Assembly: GCF_002086125.1 (NCBI RefSeq)
Contig: NZ_MVHG01000008.1
Span: 50,024-114,023 of the forward strand
Length of the DNA stretch: 64,000 bases
Source of the DNA: Mycobacterium arosiense ATCC BAA-1401 = DSM 45069
Lineage (GTDB): Bacteria > Actinomycetota > Actinomycetes > Mycobacteriales > Mycobacteriaceae
Direction: 5' to 3'
A model generated the notes under the pieces. It was given only the letters and a program-made list of their open reading frames with translations. It was not told the origin of the DNA and did no database searches. Within the stretch, counting starts at the first letter, position 1, and each line of letters opens with the position of its first letter. Shown piece by piece: positions 1-7,858 of this stretch. The translations under genes were made by a program, and so were the position numbers.

Positions 1-20
1 CCGCCCTTGAACTCTGTCAT
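1..20 (-). CDS. possible 5' end of a gene running off the left edge
   Basis: A minus-strand ATG at 20-18 opens a frame reading M-T-E-F-K-G that leaves the window after six codons, too little to identify. The main support is indirect: a perfect GAGAAT-N3-ATTCTC palindrome lies about 60 bp upstream, in the position it occupies before other operons here. There is no clear ribosome binding site, so the true start may lie elsewhere. Confidence 0.2.
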
Positions 21-79
21 TCGGCCGTCGCGGGTGTCAATGACGAATCCGTTTCGGCTACTTATGGTTCTAGATATTA

Positions 80-94
80 GAGAATCTCATTCTC
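80..94. promoter_or_regulatory. perfect 15-bp operator-like palindrome (site 1)
   Basis: The sequence is GAGAAT-CTC-ATTCTC, a perfect 6-3-6 inverted repeat. It lies beyond the 3' end of the TetR gene and upstream of whatever minus-strand gene begins at the left edge. The same half-sites recur at 930, 8415, 32276 and 60389. Binding by a TetR protein is inferred from the repeat form and context. Confidence 0.6.
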
Positions 95-156
95 ACCGCC
101 AAACGGCGTGCGCTATCTGCTCACCGCGAGTTGCGGAGGATGCGGGCGTTCGGGTG

Positions 157-894
157 CTACGCGACGAATCCCTGTGAGCAGAAATCCCATACCTCGTCGG
201 CGGTGATGGGATGGGTCGTCGCGTCGTCGGGCCCGCCGCTGGATTGCGCGATGAACATCACCGTCTGCATGGTCATGGCGGCCACCCGCTTGGGATTGAT
301 GGTGGTGCGCAGCTTTCCGGCGTCGTACGCCGCCTCCATCAGTTCTGTCAACAATGCGAGCAACGGAGCGTGGGCCACCTTGACCTCTGCCGGGTGTGTC
401 ACCAGCAGCCGAGGAGCAAAGTCGGTGAACAGCGGACGCTTGGCCGTCGGGTCCGGTCGGGACGCTTCGTATAGGAGCTGAACGGCGACCTGCAGCCGCT
501 TCAGCGGGTCGGCTTGGTTCTCGGTGGCCGCGCGGATCTGGTCGGCCGATCGGCTCAACGCATCCTCGAAGAGCGCCAACAGCAGCTCGTGCTTGCCGTC
601 GAACTGCAGGTAGAAGCTGCGCAACGACTGGCGGGAGCGGTCCACGACCTCCTGCACGGTAAAGTCCGTGCTGCCCTTTTCGATGATGATGGCCTGGGCG
701 GCATCGAGGAAGCGCTGAACACGCTGCGCCGCGCGCAGTTTCGCCGTCTTGATCGACCGTTCGACCGCGCGCTGCTTCCAGGCCGGCTCTTCGCTTGGAT
801 TGGTCACGGCCGACTCAGTTGATTGCCGCGCGGGGAGAACATGGTTGGACTCTACCGGAGAACGCCGTGACATCGCTGCGCTCGACCCCCTCAC
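157..894 (-). CDS. TetR/AcrR family transcriptional regulator
   Basis: This encodes a DNA-binding repressor of the TetR type, 245 residues if the GTG at 894 is used. An alternative ATG lies at 873, and neither has a strong ribosome binding site. The helix-turn-helix occupies roughly residues 60-105, with RFLDAAQAIIIEKG followed by FTVQEVVDRS and SLRSFYLQFDGKHELL, a typical TetR recognition helix. The C-terminal ligand-binding domain cannot be assigned a ligand. It is divergent from an acyl-CoA dehydrogenase, and a perfect GAGAAT-N3-ATTCTC palindrome lies 36 bp upstream of its start, so autoregulation is likely. It is the best candidate in the window for the protein that recognises the repeated palindrome, but that link is inference. 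Confidence 0.9.
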   Translation of the reverse strand: MRGSSAAMSRRSPVESNHVLPARQSTESAVTNPSEEPAWKQRAVERSIKTAKLRAAQRVQRFLDAAQAIIIEKGSTDFTVQEVVDRSRQSLRSFYLQFDGKHELLLALFEDALSRSADQIRAATENQADPLKRLQVAVQLLYEASRPDPTAKRPLFTDFAPRLLVTHPAEVKVAHAPLLALLTELMEAAYDAGKLRTTINPKRVAAMTMQTVMFIAQSSGGPDDATTHPITADEVWDFCSQGFVA

Positions 895-929
895 GGATCA
901 CGTGTCGGAGATTGTAACTTTCTTACCAC

Positions 930-944
930 GAGAATACTATTCTC
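930..944. promoter_or_regulatory. perfect operator-like palindrome in a divergent promoter (site 2)
   Basis: GAGAAT-ACT-ATTCTC sits between the TetR start (894, minus) and the acyl-CoA dehydrogenase start (1049, plus). Both strands read TATTCT inside the palindrome (938-943 plus, 936-931 minus), a good match to the mycobacterial -10 pattern TANNNT. A bound repressor would therefore cover both promoters. The minus-strand 15-mer is identical to the plus-strand 15-mer at 60389. Confidence 0.7.
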
Positions 945-1048
945 TTAGACGTGTGTATGGAAGCTTAATCGCAAGAGTGAACCACGTCGTCGGCGGAAAC
1001 CCTGATCTACCGACGCGCGGAGTACTCAGGACCATCCGGGGAAGTGCT

Positions 1049-2224
1049 GTGCAGCTGACATTTGACGCCGACGTGGAGGCCTTCCGGGCCGAATTCGTTG
1101 CCTTCCTCGACGCGCATCTTCCGTCCGAGGCCGAGGCATTGGTGCGGCCGCGGTCGAGCTCCGACATCCCGGAGTGGGCCCGCCGGTGGCAACGCCTGCT
1201 GTTCGACAACGGCTGGCTACAGCCCGGCAATCCGCCGGAATTCGGCGGGCGCAACGCGACGCTGCTGCAGCAATACGTGTACTCCGAAGAGTTGTCGCGG
1301 CGGCGGGTCTACCAAAGTTTCAATCCGCAGGGTGTGGGGATCATCGCGGCGTCGTTGTTGTCGTTCGGCACGCCCGAACAGAGGCAGCGTTGGGCCGTGC
1401 CGATCCTGCGTGCGGAGCTCACCGCGTCGCTGGGGATGAGCGAGCCCGGCGCGGGCTCGGATCTCGCGTCGCTGAAGACGCGCGCGGTGCTCGACGGAGA
1501 CCACTTCGTCGTCAACGGGCAGAAGGTCTGGACATCGGGCGCCCATCACGCCGACGTGTTGCTGACATTCGTGCGTACCGATCCGGGCGCACCAAAGCAT
1601 AAGGGAATCAGCGCTTTACTGATCCCCACCGACACCCCCGGTGTGGTTCGGCGTCCGTTCGCCTCGATGGGCGACACTGAAGACGTCGACTTCAACGAGG
1701 TCTTCTTCACCGATGCCCGGGTGCCGGCCGAAAATCTGGTGGGGGAGCTCAACGCCGGCTGGCGCGTCGCGACCGGATCGCTCGGCCACGAACGCGCGAT
1801 GCTGTGGCTGGATTACGCGGATATGCTGCACGCGATGACCGTCGAATCCAGCCCTTCGGGGCCGGTGCAGCGGGATCGTTACGCGACGCTGGTGATGGAT
1901 TTCTACGCGATGCGTCTACTGGGGTCGGCGACGCTGGCCAAAGCCGCGCGCGGGGAAGAGGACGTGCCCGCCCAGTCCGTGCTCAAATTGCTCGGCTCGG
2001 AGGCGATGCAACGCGCCTGCGAGGACGCGCTGGCCGCCAAGGACGGTGAGGGACTGGCCCTGCGTGGGGTCACCGCCCCGTTCGCCCCGCTCAACCTGGA
2101 CAGCCACTACGGCAGCTGGTTCGACCGGTACACACGCACCTTCGCCGCGACCATCGCCGGTGGTACCTCAGAGATTCAGCGCAACATCATCGCCGAGCGC
2201 GTGCTCGGGTTGCCGCGCAATTGA
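1049..2224 (+). CDS. acyl-CoA dehydrogenase, 391 residues, Glu-lacking paralogue
   Basis: FAD-dependent acyl-CoA dehydrogenase of the FadE type, expected to desaturate an acyl-CoA at alpha-beta. I chose the GTG at 1049: a GGGGAAG ribosome site precedes it, and the resulting N-terminus VQLTFDADVEAFRAEF matches those of the paralogues at 24043 and 33304, all exactly 391 residues. The flavin-binding middle domain shows MSEPGAGSDLASL and NGQKVWTSGAHHADV; the C-terminus has AGGTSEIQRNIIAERVLG. Counting back from GGTS, the position of the usual catalytic Glu (Glu376 of MCAD) is Tyr, so it may need a partner subunit. Unlike the paralogue at 33304, no Glu-bearing ACAD is adjacent on this strand. It is divergent from TetR across an operator-like palindrome. 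Confidence 0.92.
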   Translation: MQLTFDADVEAFRAEFVAFLDAHLPSEAEALVRPRSSSDIPEWARRWQRLLFDNGWLQPGNPPEFGGRNATLLQQYVYSEELSRRRVYQSFNPQGVGIIAASLLSFGTPEQRQRWAVPILRAELTASLGMSEPGAGSDLASLKTRAVLDGDHFVVNGQKVWTSGAHHADVLLTFVRTDPGAPKHKGISALLIPTDTPGVVRRPFASMGDTEDVDFNEVFFTDARVPAENLVGELNAGWRVATGSLGHERAMLWLDYADMLHAMTVESSPSGPVQRDRYATLVMDFYAMRLLGSATLAKAARGEEDVPAQSVLKLLGSEAMQRACEDALAAKDGEGLALRGVTAPFAPLNLDSHYGSWFDRYTRTFAATIAGGTSEIQRNIIAERVLGLPRN

Positions 2225-2231
2225 TCGTGCG

Positions 2232-2501
2232 TCAATGATTTCGGGCGTCCAGGCGGGCGTAGTAGCCGATGGCGACTAGACCCGCCACTATCGCGATCGC
2301 ACCTAAGACCATCCCGGCCAAGGCCGTTCGGCGATTGTTGGCCTGCCCGCGGGCCACCCTGCGCCGGGCGATGTCGCCGGTGACCACCGCCGCGATGCCA
2401 AACGGCACCCCGAGCAGCAGCCAGCAGGTGATGAGACCGACCAGGCCCAGGAGCACCGAGGCGACGCCGAACTGGTTCTGTGGTGCTTGCGCCTGGCTCA
2501 T
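2232..2501 (-). CDS. DUF4190-like small membrane protein
   Basis: An 89-residue protein with two hydrophobic segments, about residues 13-42 (VLLGLVGLITCWLLLGVPFG) and 60-80 (ALAGMVLGAIAIVAGLVAIG). They are separated by a short basic loop with the sequence GDIARRRVARGQANNRRTA. This is the arrangement of DUF4190 proteins, whose function is unknown. A strong GGGAGGTGG ribosome site precedes the ATG at 2501. It converges on the upstream acyl-CoA dehydrogenase (7 bp between stops) and lies downstream of the minus-strand operon, separated from it by about 140 bp. It probably has no direct role in that pathway. Confidence 0.8.
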   Translation of the reverse strand: MSQAQAPQNQFGVASVLLGLVGLITCWLLLGVPFGIAAVVTGDIARRRVARGQANNRRTALAGMVLGAIAIVAGLVAIGYYARLDARNH

Positions 2502-2642
2502 TGCGTCCCACCTCCCAGGGCTACGGCCGGGGCCGACGCGCGCGCTGACCGAACCACCAAGTGGCTCCGGAAGCGCTCACAATGCGCTATCGTCCCCGCG
2601 CAGCATCTCATGCTCGAGGGTGCTGGTTGCCGGGTCGGCCCG

Positions 2643-3479
2643 TTACAGCTGCGCGAGCCGCGGCGCGGAGCCGGCCGCCACGACCGCCTGTCCGGCCTGA
2701 CGGGTGAGTTCTCTTGAACTACCCAGCAGTCCGTCGAGGATCAGCGACCGCTTGATGTGGTGGTGCAGGGGGTGTTCGGCGGTGAAGCCGATGCCGCCGA
2801 GCACCTGCTGGCAGTGGCGTGCGGTGCTCAGCGCCGCGTGGCCGGCCGCCGCCTTGGCCAGCAGCGAAGCGAGCCCCTGCGGGTCGTCGCATTCCGTGGC
2901 GGTCTGCAGTGTCGCCTCGGCGCCCTCGACCGCGACCAGCGCCTCGGCAAGCCGATGCCGGATCGCCTGAAACGAACTGATGTGCCGACCGAACTGGACC
3001 CGGTCCACGGCGTGCTGGCGGGCCAGTGACAGCATGGCGCGGCTGGTGCCGACCAACCACCACCCCAGGGCTCGCCAACCCGCGTGCAGCGCGGCCGACG
3101 GCAGGGGATCTGCTTGCGGCACACGGTGTACCGGCAGCAGCTCGTCGATCGCCGAGTCGGTGTGGTCACGGCGCTCCCAGCGCACCCAGGAGCCACCGGC
3201 GAACGGCAACGGCAGTGTTCCCCCGGCCGCGTCGCCCGCCGCGCACAGCACCACGTCGTTGAGCACGGGCGCGTGCGCACCGGTCTCACCGAGTAGCTTG
3301 AACACCAGCGGTATTGCGATGACGGGCATTTCGTCAAGCATGTCGCGCCAGCCGAGCTCTGTCAGCGCCGCGTCCAGTTTGGCCCCCGAGGCGGCCGTCA
3401 TCGTCGTTCGCAACGACTCCGCAAGCAGGCGCAGCGATTCGGGGTCGGACTCGGTGTCCGTCGAAGGGGTCACGTTCAC
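2643..3479 (-). CDS. acyl-CoA dehydrogenase, short Glu-bearing subunit
   Basis: A 278-residue acyl-CoA dehydrogenase, shorter than the usual 380, with a weakly conserved N-terminal half. The GTG at 3479 is chosen because it overlaps the stop of the upstream ACAD gene (GTGA), implying translational coupling. The C-terminal helical domain is clear: DRVQFGRHISSFQAIRHRLAE and CQQVLGGIGFTAEHPLHHHI. The Glu in TAEHP aligns with Glu376 of medium-chain ACAD. Mycobacteria build heteromeric alpha2-beta2 ACADs from adjacent genes in which only one subunit carries the base; the pairing of this gene with the one at 3476 fits that pattern. It is the last gene of the minus-strand operon starting at 8392. 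Confidence 0.88.
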   Translation of the reverse strand: MNVTPSTDTESDPESLRLLAESLRTTMTAASGAKLDAALTELGWRDMLDEMPVIAIPLVFKLLGETGAHAPVLNDVVLCAAGDAAGGTLPLPFAGGSWVRWERRDHTDSAIDELLPVHRVPQADPLPSAALHAGWRALGWWLVGTSRAMLSLARQHAVDRVQFGRHISSFQAIRHRLAEALVAVEGAEATLQTATECDDPQGLASLLAKAAAGHAALSTARHCQQVLGGIGFTAEHPLHHHIKRSLILDGLLGSSRELTRQAGQAVVAAGSAPRLAQL

Positions 3480-4579
3480 TCCTTGCCGAGGTCGAGCAGC
3501 CGGCGGGCGATGATATTGCGCTGAATCTCGGCGGTGCCGCCGTAGATCGTCGCGGCGCGCGAATACAGGTATTCCGAACGCCATGGTGTGTCTTCCAGTT
3601 CCAGCGTTCCCGGCAACACGTCGCGAACGGTGTCGTAGAGCCGCTGCTCGGCGGAGGCCAGCAGCACCTTGTCGATGGAGGTATCCGGCCCCAATCGGGC
3701 CCCGTCGCGCATGCGATGCTGGGTGGCACGCGATCGGCAGCGCAGCGTATGCAGCGCGAGATAGGCTGCGCCGAGGGCGGATTCGTCGGGCTCCCCGGTC
3801 TTCGACGCCGCGGTAATCAGGTCGTCGAAACGCGAATAGAGGTAGGCGATTCGCTGCCAGAAGCAGGCGGAGCGTTCATAGGGCAGCAGGTCCATGGCCA
3901 ATCGCCAGCCGTCCCCGGGCTTGCCGAGCATCCGGCTGGCCGGAACCACCACGTCGTCGTAGTACACCTCGCAGAATTCGTCGACACCGTGCATCGTGCG
4001 CAGCGGGCGGATGGTGATGCCCGGGGTGTCGAGGTCGACGAAGAACGCGGTGATCCCGTCGTGGCCGGGCGCGGTGCGGGTGAGCAGGACGCACCGGGTG
4101 GAGAACTGCGCAAAACTGGTCCAGACCTTTTGCCCGTTGACGATCCAGTTGTCGCCTTGCTGCGTCGCACGGGTGGTCAGCGACGCCAGGTCACTGCCCG
4201 ACCCCGGCTCGGAAAAGCCTTGGCACCACTGCTCTTCCCCACAGAGCAGCCGCGGCACCATCTCTTTGGCGAGCTCCACGGGCGCGTAATCGATCATCGT
4301 GGGCGCGAGCACCTCGAGCATCGAATAGGGGCCGGGTTCGGCCAGGCGGCGGCCCACCACCTCTTCGCCGACGATCGCGCGCAGCAAGGCCGGGCCGCCC
4401 AGTCCACCGACCTCGACCGGCCAGCCGAACCGCATCCAATCGGCGTCGTAGAGCGCGCGGCTGACCCGGGCGAACTGCCGCATGTGGCCCTGCAGCGAGT
4501 GGTCGGGCCCGGGGGTCAGATCGTTGTTGTCGAGCCACGCGCGCAGGTCGGCCCGGAACTGCTCGACATTCGCTTCGAT
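3476..4579 (-). CDS. acyl-CoA dehydrogenase, partner subunit with a probable ATC start
   Basis: FadE-type acyl-CoA dehydrogenase. Flavin-domain motifs are FSEPGSGSDLASLTTRA and VNGQKVWTSFAQF; the C-terminus has YGGTAEIQRNIIARRLLDLG. The first standard start is ATG 4483 (335 residues), but the frame continues upstream with normal ACAD helix sequence (VEQFRADLRAWLDNND) to about 4579 and contains no ATG, GTG or TTG there. AAGGAG at 4592-4587 lies 7 nt before ATC 4579, giving 367 residues. I therefore place the start at 4579 and treat 4483 as the conservative alternative. An ATG at 4568 is out of frame and stops after 17 codons. The position matching MCAD Glu376 is Asp, so it probably pairs with the Glu-bearing subunit that overlaps its 3' end. 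Confidence 0.85.
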   Translation of the reverse strand: MEANVEQFRADLRAWLDNNDLTPGPDHSLQGHMRQFARVSRALYDADWMRFGWPVEVGGLGGPALLRAIVGEEVVGRRLAEPGPYSMLEVLAPTMIDYAPVELAKEMVPRLLCGEEQWCQGFSEPGSGSDLASLTTRATQQGDNWIVNGQKVWTSFAQFSTRCVLLTRTAPGHDGITAFFVDLDTPGITIRPLRTMHGVDEFCEVYYDDVVVPASRMLGKPGDGWRLAMDLLPYERSACFWQRIAYLYSRFDDLITAASKTGEPDESALGAAYLALHTLRCRSRATQHRMRDGARLGPDTSIDKVLLASAEQRLYDTVRDVLPGTLELEDTPWRSEYLYSRAATIYGGTAEIQRNIIARRLLDLGKE

Positions 4580-4590
4580 CGGTCGGCTCC

Positions 4591-5046
4591 TTACGTAGCT
4601 GCCTGGGCCGCGGAGTCACCGGCCGGACGGCCGATGGCGTGCGGGCGCCCGGAGTCGTGCACACCGCTGCGGCGGATGAAGGTCATGGCGCGGGTCTTCA
4701 GTCGCCACCCATCACCGGTTCGCAGATAGGTGTCGCGGTAATACCCGATCCGCATGTCGTGAGTGGCATGGTCGATGAAGCACAGCGGTTGGGTGCCGGT
4801 GGCCGCATCCCCATCGAGGTCGACCACCGCGGTCCCGGTGAGGAACAAGCCCTTCGGTGCCGCGGCCACCAATTCCGGGAAGCGGCTCAGGCTGTAGGTT
4901 TCGCCGAAGGCACTGTAGGTGCCGTCGGGAGTGAATACGGCGACCAGACCCTCGATGTCTTCCTGGGTGATGGTGACCGCGTAGCGGGCGAGCAGCTGCT
5001 GGATCTCGACCAGGTCGTCAGTTCTGCTGGGCTGACTTGTCGACAT
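4591..5046 (-). CDS. SnoaL/NTF2-like fold protein
   Basis: A 151-residue protein of the SnoaL/NTF2 superfamily, a cone-shaped alpha+beta fold used by polyketide cyclases, dehydratases and steroid isomerases. The N-terminal signature EIQQLLARYAVTITQEDIEG is followed by a VFTPDGTYSAFGE strand, and the C-terminal half contains IDHATHDMRIGYYRDTYLRT and WRLKTRAMTFIRRSG. A catalytic role cannot be read from the sequence; members of this fold in such clusters often act as dehydratases or isomerases. Its start overlaps the amidohydrolase stop by 29 bp and its stop is 11 bp before the probable ATC start of the next ACAD, so it is inside the operon. Confidence 0.82.
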   Translation of the reverse strand: MSTSQPSRTDDLVEIQQLLARYAVTITQEDIEGLVAVFTPDGTYSAFGETYSLSRFPELVAAAPKGLFLTGTAVVDLDGDAATGTQPLCFIDHATHDMRIGYYRDTYLRTGDGWRLKTRAMTFIRRSGVHDSGRPHAIGRPAGDSAAQAAT

Positions 5047-6244
5047 AGACCTTGCCGCCTTTCATGACGAAGCTGACATTGCGGGTAACGGTGATGTCTT
5101 CCAACGGATTTCCCGGCACCGCGATGATATCCGCGAGCTGGCCCATCACGAGGCGCCCCCGGTCGGTCGCGTTAATGAGCTCGGCGGCGGTGATGGTGGC
5201 GGCCCGCAGCACCGCCAGCGGCGGCATGCCCCACTCCACAAGCGTGACGAGCTCATCGGCGTTCTTGCCGTGCGGGATGGCCGGCGCGTCGGTGCCGACC
5301 GCGATTTTCACGCCCGCCTCGTAGGCGGCCTTGATCGATGTCTCGGCCTTGGGAAACATCTCGGCGGCCTTGTCCTGCAGGGCTTTCGGGGCGCGGGACA
5401 CGTCCATCGCCTGGGCGAGCCTGCGGGTGGTGACCAGGAACCTGTCGTTGTCGACCAGCATCTGGATGGCCTCGTCGTCCATCAAAAACCCGTGCTCGAT
5501 GCAGTCGATACCGCACGCGACCGCGTGCTTGACCGCTTCCGCTCCGTGCGTATGGGCGGCGACACGCAGCCCACGGCGGTGCGCCTCGTCGACGATCGCT
5601 CGCAGCTCTTCGTCCGAATAATGTTGCGCCCCAGCCTCACCGGTCAACGACATGACGCCGCCGGAAACACACACCTTGATCAATTCGGCGCCGTGCTTGA
5701 TCTGGTAGCGCACCGCCTTGCGAACCTCGTCAACCCCGTTGGCGATGCCCTCTTCGATCGTGAGCTCGAGTGCGCCCGGCATGAATGCGGCGAACATCGT
5801 CGGGTCAAGGTGCCCGCCGGTGGGAGTGATCGCGTGGCCGGCCGGGACGATTCGGGGTCCATCGATCCAGCCCGCGTCGATGGCCTTGCCAAGCGCGACG
5901 TCGAGCAGGTAGCCGCCGGTCTTGACGAACAATCCCAGGTTGCGCACGGTGGTGAAACCGGCGCGCAGCGTGCGTCGGGCATTGCCGAGCGCGCGCAGCA
6001 CCCGCGTCGGCGGATCGTCCTGGACCTGGGACAGCCCGGGCGTCTCGCCGCGTCCGCCCATCAGGAGGTTGACCTCCATGTCCATCAGGCCCGGCAACAG
6101 AATCTGGCCGCCCAGCTCGATGATTTCGCCCTCTGGATTGCCCCCAACGCCGGCGATCCGGTCGTCCTCGATCTTGAGGATGCCGGGCCGAACGACCTCG
6201 CCGCTATCAACGTCGAGCAGCCCTGCGGCCTTGAGCGTCAGCAC
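5018..6244 (-). CDS. imidazolonepropionase-like amidohydrolase with altered first metal motif
   Basis: A 408-residue amidohydrolase-superfamily TIM-barrel enzyme with the flanking small beta domain (MLTLKAAGLLDVDSGEVVRPG at the start, GQLADIIAVPGNPLEDI at the end). Most expected metal ligands are present: Lys in AELIKVCVSGG, His in RVAAHTHGAEA, His in IDCIEHGFLM, and Asp in AVGTDAPAIPHG. The first HxH motif, normally in PGLIDxHxH, reads PGLMDMEVNL, so both histidines (residues 57 and 59) are Glu and Asn. The enzyme may bind one metal or use another ligand set. Substrate is unknown; hydrolysis of a cyclic amide, lactone or ester would suit the operon. It lies 3 bp downstream of the small protein gene at 6248. 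Confidence 0.87.
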   Translation of the reverse strand: MLTLKAAGLLDVDSGEVVRPGILKIEDDRIAGVGGNPEGEIIELGGQILLPGLMDMEVNLLMGGRGETPGLSQVQDDPPTRVLRALGNARRTLRAGFTTVRNLGLFVKTGGYLLDVALGKAIDAGWIDGPRIVPAGHAITPTGGHLDPTMFAAFMPGALELTIEEGIANGVDEVRKAVRYQIKHGAELIKVCVSGGVMSLTGEAGAQHYSDEELRAIVDEAHRRGLRVAAHTHGAEAVKHAVACGIDCIEHGFLMDDEAIQMLVDNDRFLVTTRRLAQAMDVSRAPKALQDKAAEMFPKAETSIKAAYEAGVKIAVGTDAPAIPHGKNADELVTLVEWGMPPLAVLRAATITAAELINATDRGRLVMGQLADIIAVPGNPLEDITVTRNVSFVMKGGKVYVDKSAQQN

Positions 6245-6247
6245 CGG

Positions 6248-6571
6248 CTAGATCACCGGCTCCCGGATCACTTCAACCCACGCCGCGCCGCTGTCCGGCA
6301 CCCGCGGCTGCTTCCACGCCTCGATGGGGAACGACACCATGACGAGCGACTGCATCATGTGCATCAACGTCTTTGCGTCGTCCGGCAGGTCGTTCAAAGG
6401 GAATTTGTCGCAGTATGCGATGACGTCGTTCAGCAACGGAAACGCGACGTCGTAGAACGCCTGCATCTGGGGCATCGTCGAAGCCAGTCGCTTCGCGTAG
6501 CGCTCGGGCTCGGTGGCCAGGTCCCACTCCAAAAATGGCTCCAGGGCGGCGAATTCAGACGGTAGCGCCAT
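6248..6571 (-). CDS. small conserved-looking protein coupled to the Rieske oxygenase
   Basis: A 107-residue soluble protein I do not recognise. It is largely helical and acidic, with FLEWDLATEPERYAKRLAST near the N-terminus and a His-Met stretch (AKTLMHMMQSLVMVSF) in the middle. There is no signal peptide or membrane segment. Its start overlaps the oxygenase stop by 17 bp, so the two are translationally coupled. It does not resemble the beta subunit of ring-hydroxylating oxygenases, so a role as an accessory or assembly factor is only a guess. Confidence 0.7.
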   Translation of the reverse strand: MALPSEFAALEPFLEWDLATEPERYAKRLASTMPQMQAFYDVAFPLLNDVIAYCDKFPLNDLPDDAKTLMHMMQSLVMVSFPIEAWKQPRVPDSGAAWVEVIREPVI

Positions 6572-7844
6572 TGCGCTGGTACTCCTTTTCCCATTTCGCG
6601 ACGTAGTCGCCCGTGGTCTTGTGCAGGTGTCGGATCAAAATTTCCTGGTCGCACAGCAGGAACTCCTTGACGGCCCGGGTGCCGATCATGGTCTGGGTCG
6701 CTTCCAGGGTGTTGGCGTCTTGCAACGCGTACTCCTTGAAGGTCACCGCGGCCAACTCCTGGGCCAGGCGTTCGCGGGCATTGCGGGGCGGCACGAAATA
6801 CAGCGTGCACTCGAAGGTGTGCTTGTCCACCGCCGTCGGCCAATAGTGGTAGGTCAAATACCAGCCCGGCTCCCAGATCAGCAGCATGAAGTTGGGGTAG
6901 AACAGCCACGAGTCGATGCCCCACTGCGGCGCCCTCTTCACGTTGACACCCGGTGGCAGCTCCAGGTTCTCGATGATCTCCGGCTTGTCCCACGGACCGA
7001 ACAACCCGCTGCGCAACACCTGATCCATCGGTTTGACCATCGACATGTCCGGGGGCGGTGCCTGACCGCCCCAGGTCGACTGCAGGTTGTGCGGGCCGGC
7101 CAGCTCGTAGTGCAGCGCTTCATAGCCGAACTTCTGGATCTTGGCGGCTTCTTCCTTGGTGTACTGACCCTGGTGCAGGATCGGCGCGTGATAGAACTCG
7201 ACGAACGCATCGATGAACAGCTTCCAGTTGCTGCCGACCTCGGCCCGGTAGCAGTAGGTCTCGGTCATCTCGCCGAAGGGATAGCCCTCGATGCTCTTGG
7301 CCAGCGGGCCGAGGTAATCGATCAGCGGCGCGGCGTTTTCATCGAAGTTGACGAAGATGAAGCCTTCCCACACCTCGCACCGCACGGGCGCCAGGCCGAA
7401 GTTGCTCTTGTCGACGTCGAAGAACTCGTCTTCCTGCTGAATGAAGGTCAGCTCACCGTCGAGGTTGTAGCGCCATGCGTGGTATTTGCAGGTGAACTGC
7501 CGGCAGGTGCCGGAGGTCTCCTCGTGCGGAAAGTCGTTCCACACCAGCTTGTTTCCGCGGTGGCGGCAGACGTTGTGGTACGCCTTGACGGTTCCGTCTT
7601 TGGTCTTGACGATGATCACCGACGTGCCCTTGCCGGCCGAGGGTAATTCTCGGGTGAAGTAACTGCCGGTGCGGGGCAGGCGCTCGACGCGGCCGACGTT
7701 GAGCCAGGTCTTCCTGAAGACGGCGTCGCGTTCAGCCTCGAAGAACGCAGGGTCGATCGAGTCGGTGTAGTCGACCGGCGCGGTGCCCAGCTCGGGGTAG
7801 TTTTCTGTCCAGCTGCCGGCGGCTGGCTTGGGGAAGTGCGGCAA
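6555..7844 (-). CDS. Rieske non-haem iron oxygenase, alpha subunit
   Basis: A 429-residue ring-hydroxylating oxygenase large subunit, expected to insert oxygen into an aromatic or alicyclic ring using electrons delivered to its Rieske centre. The [2Fe-2S] ligands are CRHRGN (about residue 92) and CKYHAWRY (about residue 115). The mononuclear iron site shows FIDAFVEFYHAPILHQ, supplying two histidines, with an acidic ligand expected near the C-terminus. No beta subunit gene is nearby, so it may be an alpha-only trimer. Candidate electron donors elsewhere in the window are the Rieske ferredoxin at 28253 and the NuoF-like protein at 25539. It follows the AhpD-like gene by 14 bp in the same operon. 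Confidence 0.93.
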   Translation of the reverse strand: MPHFPKPAAGSWTENYPELGTAPVDYTDSIDPAFFEAERDAVFRKTWLNVGRVERLPRTGSYFTRELPSAGKGTSVIIVKTKDGTVKAYHNVCRHRGNKLVWNDFPHEETSGTCRQFTCKYHAWRYNLDGELTFIQQEDEFFDVDKSNFGLAPVRCEVWEGFIFVNFDENAAPLIDYLGPLAKSIEGYPFGEMTETYCYRAEVGSNWKLFIDAFVEFYHAPILHQGQYTKEEAAKIQKFGYEALHYELAGPHNLQSTWGGQAPPPDMSMVKPMDQVLRSGLFGPWDKPEIIENLELPPGVNVKRAPQWGIDSWLFYPNFMLLIWEPGWYLTYHYWPTAVDKHTFECTLYFVPPRNARERLAQELAAVTFKEYALQDANTLEATQTMIGTRAVKEFLLCDQEILIRHLHKTTGDYVAKWEKEYQRNGATV

Positions 7845-7858
7845 CGTGCTTACTCCTC

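Noticed and set aside
5270..6565. 431-codon plus-strand frame opposite the amidohydrolase
   Set aside because: No start signal or family motif; the opposite strand has a complete enzyme with near-canonical metal ligands.
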